DNA from: Dehalogenimonas sp. W
Lineage (GTDB): Bacteria > Chloroflexota > Dehalococcoidia > Dehalococcoidales > Dehalococcoidaceae
Reading direction: 5' to 3'
Length of the DNA stretch: 64,000 nt
Assembly: GCF_037094495.1 (NCBI RefSeq)
Contig: NZ_CP146612.1
Coordinates: forward strand, 372,001-436,000
Made by a program: the position numbers and the translations under genes. Under the pieces are notes generated by a model. That model was not told the origin of the DNA. It saw only the letters and a list, made by a program, of their open reading frames with translations, and did no database searches. Positions 59,128 to 64,000 of the stretch are shown one piece after another. Numbering within the stretch: the first letter of the stretch is position 1; every line of letters begins with the position of its first letter.

Positions 59128-61521
59128 ATGCCGGTATCCGCCACCGAAAAAAACATCGCCGCCGGACTGTCGGCCTATTTGCGCGGTCAGGGTTATGAGG
59201 TCACGGAAAAAGCGGCGCTTAAGGGCCGTTCCGGGCTGGAACACACTTTTGACATCCTTGGCCGCCGCAATGACGGCTTTACCCAGCGCACCATCGCTTT
59301 TGCCGTCCTGTCCGGTTTGTCTGATCAATCGGCCGCAGAATCAGCCATCTTCGCTTTTGCCAACAAAACCTATGATGCCGGCATCAATGAACGGGTGGTC
59401 ATCCTGCCTTCGGCACTGGTGGCCAAATCCCAGGAATTCGCCGACAGCCAGAAGGTCCAAATATTTGACGAAGGGTCATTGGCTGCGCTGTTCAGCCAGA
59501 ATGACCCGTCAACCGCCGCCGCGCCGACACTGAACCAACCGCTCAAGTTTGTCAGCCGGGCTGAACTGGTTGAAGCCTTAATTAAGACCGGTTACCGGGT
59601 GGAAGAACACGCGGTCCTGTCCGGCCGCAGCGGTGTGGAACACACCTTTGACCTGCTGGCCAGATCCAATGGCTCCCGGGAACACAGCCTGGGCATTGAT
59701 ATTTTTGATAACGTTCCCATGGTCAATCTGGAAGAAATCTCAGTTTTTGACACCAAGGCTTACGATACCCGGGTGGGGGCCAAATTTATCGCCACCACGG
59801 CACCGCTGACGCCGGAAGCCCGCAAATTCGCTGACAGCCAGAAGATCAAGATTATTGAACTGGAACCCAGGCCGTTATCCCAAGCCAAAATAGAGCCGGC
59901 AACCCAGGAAAAACCGGCTGAGACTGACGTCAAAACGCCGGAAAAGCCGCAGGCAGCCACCTCTGTCCCGCCAATTCCGGCTGTCCCGAAAACGGAACCT
60001 AAAAGTGATAAATCTTCCAGCCAGGAACCATCGTTACGACAGGCTCCCACCGCGGAAGCTCTCAAGCTTATTCCTGAAATCATGGCCCGCCGCTACTCCG
60101 CCATGCCCATCAAACTTACCGGCAACACGCTGGAAGTGGCCATGTGTAACCCGTCCGATATCATGGCTATTGAGGCGCTGTCCGCCTATTCCAAACGCCG
60201 GGTGAAAGCCGTCAAGGCCGACGAAAATGAACTCCGTGATGCCATGGATTTCAATTACAAGGGCTATGGCGAGGTGGACAAGTTCCTGTCGCGCGTTTCC
60301 ATTTCTTCTGAAGCCAGCGACGAATCCATGGCCGTTGACGCCGCCATGGACGCCCCACTGGCCCAGGCGCTTAACCTGATCATTGAGGAAGCCGTCAAAG
60401 CCCGTGCTTCAGATATTCATCTGGAACCGGATGAAGAGCGCCTGCGGGTACGTTTCCGCATTGACGGCACCCTTCAGGAGATGATGAGCCTGCCCATCAG
60501 CGTCCAGCGGGCTATCGTCTCCCGCATCAAGATTCTGTCGTCATTGAATATCGCCGACCATCATCATCCCCAGGACGGCCAGTTCTCCACTGTTTCGGGC
60601 GGCCGCAACATTGATATCCGGGTGGCTACCGCGCCCACCGTTCATGGTGAAATGGCGGTGTTGCGTATTCTGGATAAATCCCGTGGCTTGCTCCAATTAC
60701 CGCAACTCGGCTTTAACGAAAAAACCCTGGCTAAATATGAAAGCATGCTCCGGGTGCCTTACGGCATGATTCTGGTATCGGGCCCCACCGGTGCCGGCAA
60801 GACCACCACGCTGTATGCGTCTTTGTCCACCATTGACACCAAAGGCCGCAACGTCATTACCATTGAGGACCCGGCGGAATACCGTTTCAAGGACATCAAC
60901 CAGATTCAGGTTAATGTTCAGGCCGGCATCACCTTCGCCTCCGGTCTGCGTTCCATCCTGCGCCTGGACCCGGATGTCATCATGGTCGGTGAAATCCGGG
61001 ATGCAGAGACCGCTAACATCGGCGTTCAGGCTGCTCTGACCGGCCACTTGATGCTGTCATCCATCCATGCCAACGATACGGTCGGCGTCCTCTTCCGGAT
61101 GATTGATCTGGGGGTGGAGCCATTCCTGATCTCTTCAGCCGTCATCGGCGTTGTGGCCCAGCGCATGGTGCGCCGCATCTGCCCCTATTGCAACCATGAA
61201 GTGGAAGCCCCGATCATTGAACAGGTGGCTTATGAGCGGGAAACCGGCGAGAAACGCACCAAATTCACCTATGGCACCGGCTGTAAATCCTGTGCCTTCA
61301 CCGGCTATCTGGGCCGGGTGGGTATCTATGAGATTATGTTTTTCTCGGAAACTCTGAAGCGGATGCTCCTTGAGGGTGCCAGCGCCGGCGATATTCACCA
61401 CCAGGCTATCCGGGAGGGCATGGTTACCATAATGAAAGATGGCATGCTCAAGGTTCAGGAAGGTATCACCACGCCGTCAGAAGTACTGCGAAACGCCTAT
61501 TCACCGGAGGAAGCGTTCTAA
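59128..61521 (+). CDS. pilB: Type IV pilus / type II secretion assembly ATPase (PilB/GspE) with tandem Mrr-like N-terminal domains
   Basis: A 797-residue ATPase that extends pseudopili or pili. Residues 3-125 and 145-250 are two copies of one module, each with GRSGxEHTFDxL and a later EFADSQK or KFADSQK segment, like Mrr-type restriction-endonuclease folds; the usual Mrr ExK catalytic pair is not evident. A low-complexity linker (255-300) leads to a GspE N-domain (PEIMARRYSAMPIKL) and the ATPase: Walker A GPTGAGKTTTLYASL near residue 552, VITIEDPAEY, Walker B DVIMVGEIRDAETA, His box HANDTVGV, and the zinc site CPYC...CKSC. It heads the pilus operon with pilC and prepilins. Confidence 0.94.
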   Translation: MPVSATEKNIAAGLSAYLRGQGYEVTEKAALKGRSGLEHTFDILGRRNDGFTQRTIAFAVLSGLSDQSAAESAIFAFANKTYDAGINERVVILPSALVAKSQEFADSQKVQIFDEGSLAALFSQNDPSTAAAPTLNQPLKFVSRAELVEALIKTGYRVEEHAVLSGRSGVEHTFDLLARSNGSREHSLGIDIFDNVPMVNLEEISVFDTKAYDTRVGAKFIATTAPLTPEARKFADSQKIKIIELEPRPLSQAKIEPATQEKPAETDVKTPEKPQAATSVPPIPAVPKTEPKSDKSSSQEPSLRQAPTAEALKLIPEIMARRYSAMPIKLTGNTLEVAMCNPSDIMAIEALSAYSKRRVKAVKADENELRDAMDFNYKGYGEVDKFLSRVSISSEASDESMAVDAAMDAPLAQALNLIIEEAVKARASDIHLEPDEERLRVRFRIDGTLQEMMSLPISVQRAIVSRIKILSSLNIADHHHPQDGQFSTVSGGRNIDIRVATAPTVHGEMAVLRILDKSRGLLQLPQLGFNEKTLAKYESMLRVPYGMILVSGPTGAGKTTTLYASLSTIDTKGRNVITIEDPAEYRFKDINQIQVNVQAGITFASGLRSILRLDPDVIMVGEIRDAETANIGVQAALTGHLMLSSIHANDTVGVLFRMIDLGVEPFLISSAVIGVVAQRMVRRICPYCNHEVEAPIIEQVAYERETGEKRTKFTYGTGCKSCAFTGYLGRVGIYEIMFFSETLKRMLLEGASAGDIHHQAIREGMVTIMKDGMLKVQEGITTPSEVLRNAYSPEEAF

Positions 61522-61656
61522 AAAAGCCTGATTTAAATCATATATACTATTGCAAAACGGAGTATAATACTTATTAGAACACTTAGCGTATGCAGGAGTA
61601 ATCAACGAAACAAGCGGCATTGCCGGCAATAATTATGAGTATTAGGATTTAATAAA

Positions 61657-62862
61657 ATGGATTTCGCTTACGTCGCCTACAATCAGGAACGCCGATTGGT
61701 ACAAGGTAAGGTAGCAGCAACCGACAGGGATGCCGCGGCCAAACTCCTGGCGCACAATGGATTTCAGGTTTTATCCCTGAAGTCTAAATCAAAGCTGTTT
61801 TCCGCCGGTACTTCCAGTATGTTTGCCCAAAAGGTGAAGCTGGGTGAAATCATCCTGTTCTCCCGTCAGTTGGCGCTCCTGTTGGAATCCGGCACGGACA
61901 TCGTCACCGCGCTGGAACTATTGCAGGATCAGACCACCAATAAAACATTCCGGGCCACCCTTGGGCATGTCGCCAATGATATCCGGGGCGGAACATCGTT
62001 GTCCGGTGCCATGAGCAAACACCCCAGGGTCTTCTCTCCGCTCTTTCACCGCGTCCTGTCCGCCGGCGAACAGGGCGGCAACCTGGAAGTAGTCCTGCGC
62101 AATATGGCGGACTTTCTGCAACGCATGAATGAAACCCGTAAAAAAATAAAAAGCGCCCTGACCTACCCCGTCGTGGTGGCCATCGTCGCCGTTATCGTGG
62201 TCGCGGTTCTGATGATCTTCGTATTACCCACGTTCACTGACATGTACCGGCAACTGGGCACGGAGTTGCCCGCTGCCACCAAGATTTTGATATCGGTAAC
62301 AGACTTCTCCACCGCTTATGGCCTTTATATTTTAATTGGTTTGGCGGCAATTATTATCGGCCTGGTGGTATGGGGCCGCACCGCCAACGGCAGATATATG
62401 ATTGATAAAGGCTTGCTTAGAATGCCGGTCATCGGCCGCATCATCCTGCTGTCTGAGCTTTCACGGGCCGCCCAAACAATTGCCCTGTTGTTCAAAGCCG
62501 GTCTGCCTCTGCCGGAAATCATGGTGCAGGCTAAAAACGCCACTTCCAACAAAGTTGTGAGTGAGGCTTTAGAAGAAGTCCAAAGGGAGCTTATCCGCGG
62601 TGAAGGCATCTCCGGGCCTATGTCCCGGCGCAAAGTCTTCCTGCCCATGATGGTCCAGATGGTCGGTGTTGGTGAAGAAACGGGCAAACTGGATGACACC
62701 CTCGCCACCGTGGCCCACACCTATGATATGGAATCTGATGACCGTATCAAAGGCGCCATTGACCTGATCCAGCCGGCTATGACCGTCATCATCGGCATCA
62801 TCGTCGCCTTCATTGCTGTGGCGCTGGTATCTTCCATGTACTCCATGTACGGCCAACTATAA
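61657..62862 (+). CDS. pilC: Type IV pilus / type II secretion inner membrane platform protein PilC/GspF
   Basis: A 401-residue protein with the two-fold GspF/PilC layout: two cytoplasmic helical domains (FSRQLALLLESGTDIVTALELL and SRAAQTIALLFKAGLPLPEIM), each followed by membrane helices. There are three helices in all (about 168-192, 220-240 and 370-395). It couples PilB to the growing pilus. It starts 135 bp after pilB, and a TATAAT lies at 61563-61568, so a separate promoter is possible. Confidence 0.94.
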   Translation: MDFAYVAYNQERRLVQGKVAATDRDAAAKLLAHNGFQVLSLKSKSKLFSAGTSSMFAQKVKLGEIILFSRQLALLLESGTDIVTALELLQDQTTNKTFRATLGHVANDIRGGTSLSGAMSKHPRVFSPLFHRVLSAGEQGGNLEVVLRNMADFLQRMNETRKKIKSALTYPVVVAIVAVIVVAVLMIFVLPTFTDMYRQLGTELPAATKILISVTDFSTAYGLYILIGLAAIIIGLVVWGRTANGRYMIDKGLLRMPVIGRIILLSELSRAAQTIALLFKAGLPLPEIMVQAKNATSNKVVSEALEEVQRELIRGEGISGPMSRRKVFLPMMVQMVGVGEETGKLDDTLATVAHTYDMESDDRIKGAIDLIQPAMTVIIGIIVAFIAVALVSSMYSMYGQL

Positions 62863-62910
62863 ATAAGAATAACACTCCACCGGTAGCGGCGGACAAACGA
62901 GAGGGCCTTT

Positions 62911-63330
62911 ATGGCCGCTATGAATAAAATAAAATTGAAGAAAAACGGCTTCAGCATGGTTGAAGTGCTGATTGCGTTGCTGTTGCTGGGTACCGTCGGA
63001 CTCGGTTTCTTGGCGGTACTGGCCAATTCTTCCAGCCATACGCTTAATGCGGATGTCAGAGCGACGGCGGAAAGTATCGCCCGCAGTCAGATGGAATATG
63101 TTAAAGCCCAACCCTATGACGGATCCAATCCACCTGTTTATTTGGTGGATACTACAAAATTTGATGCCACGATATGGCAGATTACCATCACCGGAGAACG
63201 CCTGGATCCACGGGGCGATGGTACCGGCAACGATGACGGTCTTCAAAAGATTACCATCACCGTGGAATACTATCGTGGCGGATCATGGGATGACGTTGTG
63301 GTACTGGAGGGTTACAAGTACACAGGATGA
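62911..63330 (+). CDS. Type IV prepilin / pseudopilin (GspI/PilV-like)
   Basis: A 139-residue protein with a class III signal: KKNGFSMVEVLIALLLLGTV. Cleavage is expected after the Gly before FSMVE, with Glu+5 present. The mature part has one membrane helix and a small globular domain with ESIARSQMEYVKAQPY, common in minor pseudopilins that form the tip complex. It may start at the fourth-codon Met (62920). It overlaps the next gene by four bases (ATGA). Confidence 0.85.
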   Translation: MAAMNKIKLKKNGFSMVEVLIALLLLGTVGLGFLAVLANSSSHTLNADVRATAESIARSQMEYVKAQPYDGSNPPVYLVDTTKFDATIWQITITGERLDPRGDGTGNDDGLQKITITVEYYRGGSWDDVVVLEGYKYTG

Positions 63331-63869
63331 AGATGCTGTTTAAGCGCCTGTTTAATACCAGGCGGGGATTTACCCTGGTGGAAGTGTTGGTAGCCCTAAC
63401 CATCACCGGCTTGATCATGGGTGGTATTTCCACGGGTATCATCCAGCTTATGTCAATATCAGAGCGGAATACCAACGCCATCACCGCCCAACGTCAACTG
63501 CAACAGGCTGGCGATGCCATCAGCACCGATGTCGTGCAAGCACGCCGTGTATTATATGGGCAAGGAAATACTCCGGCGGGTACGGGCTTCAGCATAGTAC
63601 TGGAATGGACCAATCTCGTCGGTAATGAATTCACCATCACCTATCGGATTACTAATGACGGCCTGCTTCTCCGGGACGAGTCCATCAATGGCGGCACAGC
63701 CACCACCAGAAAGATAGCCGAGCATATCAGCACCTCAGCGGCAAACACTTTTTTTGTTCCCAGGTCAGGGTTCCCCGGGACCTATACCCTGACCATCACA
63801 GCCATAATAGAGGGCAGATACACAGTAACAGAGACCCGGATTTATGAAGTCCGGCAGAGGTCAAGCTAA
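63327..63869 (+). CDS. Type IV prepilin / pseudopilin (GspJ/PilW-like)
   Basis: A 180-residue protein with NTRRGFTLVEVLVALTITGL, the prepilin cleavage site and Glu+5 followed by the long N-terminal helix. The globular domain has strands with LQQAGDAISTDVVQARRV, like minor pseudopilin GspJ or PilW. The start overlaps the previous stop (ATGA), and the stop overlaps the next start (TAATG). It is likely a tip component. Confidence 0.85.
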   Translation: MKMLFKRLFNTRRGFTLVEVLVALTITGLIMGGISTGIIQLMSISERNTNAITAQRQLQQAGDAISTDVVQARRVLYGQGNTPAGTGFSIVLEWTNLVGNEFTITYRITNDGLLLRDESINGGTATTRKIAEHISTSAANTFFVPRSGFPGTYTLTITAIIEGRYTVTETRIYEVRQRSS

Positions 63870-64000
63870 TGAAAAAATCATTTTCCATACTTAATAAAAG
63901 CCAGCGCGGGCAAGCGCTGATATCAATGCTGGTGTTTATTGCCATCGGCGCCATTATCTTGGCTCCAGTCCTCAATTATATCGGTACCGGTTTAATTGTC
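63869..64000 (+). CDS. Prepilin-like or PilX-like protein (cut by window edge)
   Basis: The ATG at 63869 overlaps the previous stop (TAATG) and the frame is open to the window end (44 codons). The N-terminus MKKSFSILNKSQRGQALI leads into a hydrophobic helix (SMLVFIAIGAIILAPVLNYI). The RGQAL junction before the helix resembles PilX-type proteins with a non-standard prepilin signal. It continues the pilus operon; its function cannot be settled from this part. Confidence 0.7.
   Translation, partial: MKKSFSILNKSQRGQALISMLVFIAIGAIILAPVLNYIGTGLIV

Overview
The window reads as chromosomal DNA of a strict anaerobe, most likely a Dehalococcoidia-type member of the Chloroflexota (Dehalogenimonas-like). 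This is inferred from the gene mix: corrinoid synthesis, NfnAB-type electron bifurcation, rubrerythrin, ferredoxin, DUF4256, long zinc-ribbon proteins and class II-type prepilin genes. No rRNA operon is present to prove the placement. Most genes are GC-rich; one gene (1997-2632) is visibly AT-rich and probably acquired. No CRISPR array, prophage or intact insertion sequence was seen.

Layout. 1-12300 is a mostly minus-strand block: a cut YkgJ-like protein, coaD-rsmD, a phospholipase D/zinc-finger protein, then radA (+), a MarR/DHA2 drug-efflux pair with a visible operator, DegV, a DEAD-box helicase, and a membrane-proteostasis group (HtpX-like protease, LemA, zinc ribbon, CvpA). 12390-12846 holds a ferredoxin, a perfect 54-bp palindrome and tRNA-Ala.

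13049-24391 is the most coherent region, a corrinoid module. A CbiX-CbiC fusion is on the minus strand. Facing away from it is a cobalamin-riboswitch-controlled run of cbiM, a CbiN-position protein, cbiQ, cbiO, hemA, cbiD, cbiE-T, cbiL, cbiF and cbiG-H. It couples cobalt import to ALA supply and the anaerobic corrin ring pathway, with ATGA-type overlaps throughout. The early tetrapyrrole genes, precorrin-6A reductase, amidation and lower-ligand genes are not here.

24728-35169 is mixed: DUF4256, a duplicated Cys-repeat protein, AraC/GyrI regulator, rubrerythrin, a K+ channel, a serpin lipoprotein, a nitroreductase, a 47-residue Cys-tailed microprotein next to tRNA-Arg, NhaA and ClpC. 35316-38376 is a four-gene cassette of unknown function: one secreted/anchored protein and three proteins carrying six zinc ribbons between them. 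38395-54722 holds purQ-purL, a methyltransferase, a copper-response operon (csoR-copZ-copA-small membrane protein), NfnAB-like flavoproteins, cysteine desulfurase, RNase D, tRNA-Glu, transporters and a dUTPase/dCTP-deaminase-like protein.

54735-64000 holds a Smr protein, a coiled-coil protein built from 29-residue repeats, an aldolase, a BldC-like regulator with a response regulator lacking its phosphoacceptor Asp, and the start of a type IV pilus/type II secretion operon. Its PilB ATPase carries two tandem Mrr-like N-terminal domains, followed by PilC and three prepilin-like proteins (the last cut by the window edge).

Strongest candidates for something undescribed: the zinc-ribbon cassette (35316-38376), the PilB with duplicated nuclease-fold-like domains plus its degenerate receiver neighbour, the CCGHHG-tailed microprotein (30790-30933), and the duplicated C-x30-CQLGC protein (25344-25808). 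All calls are from reading sequence by eye; no database search was run.
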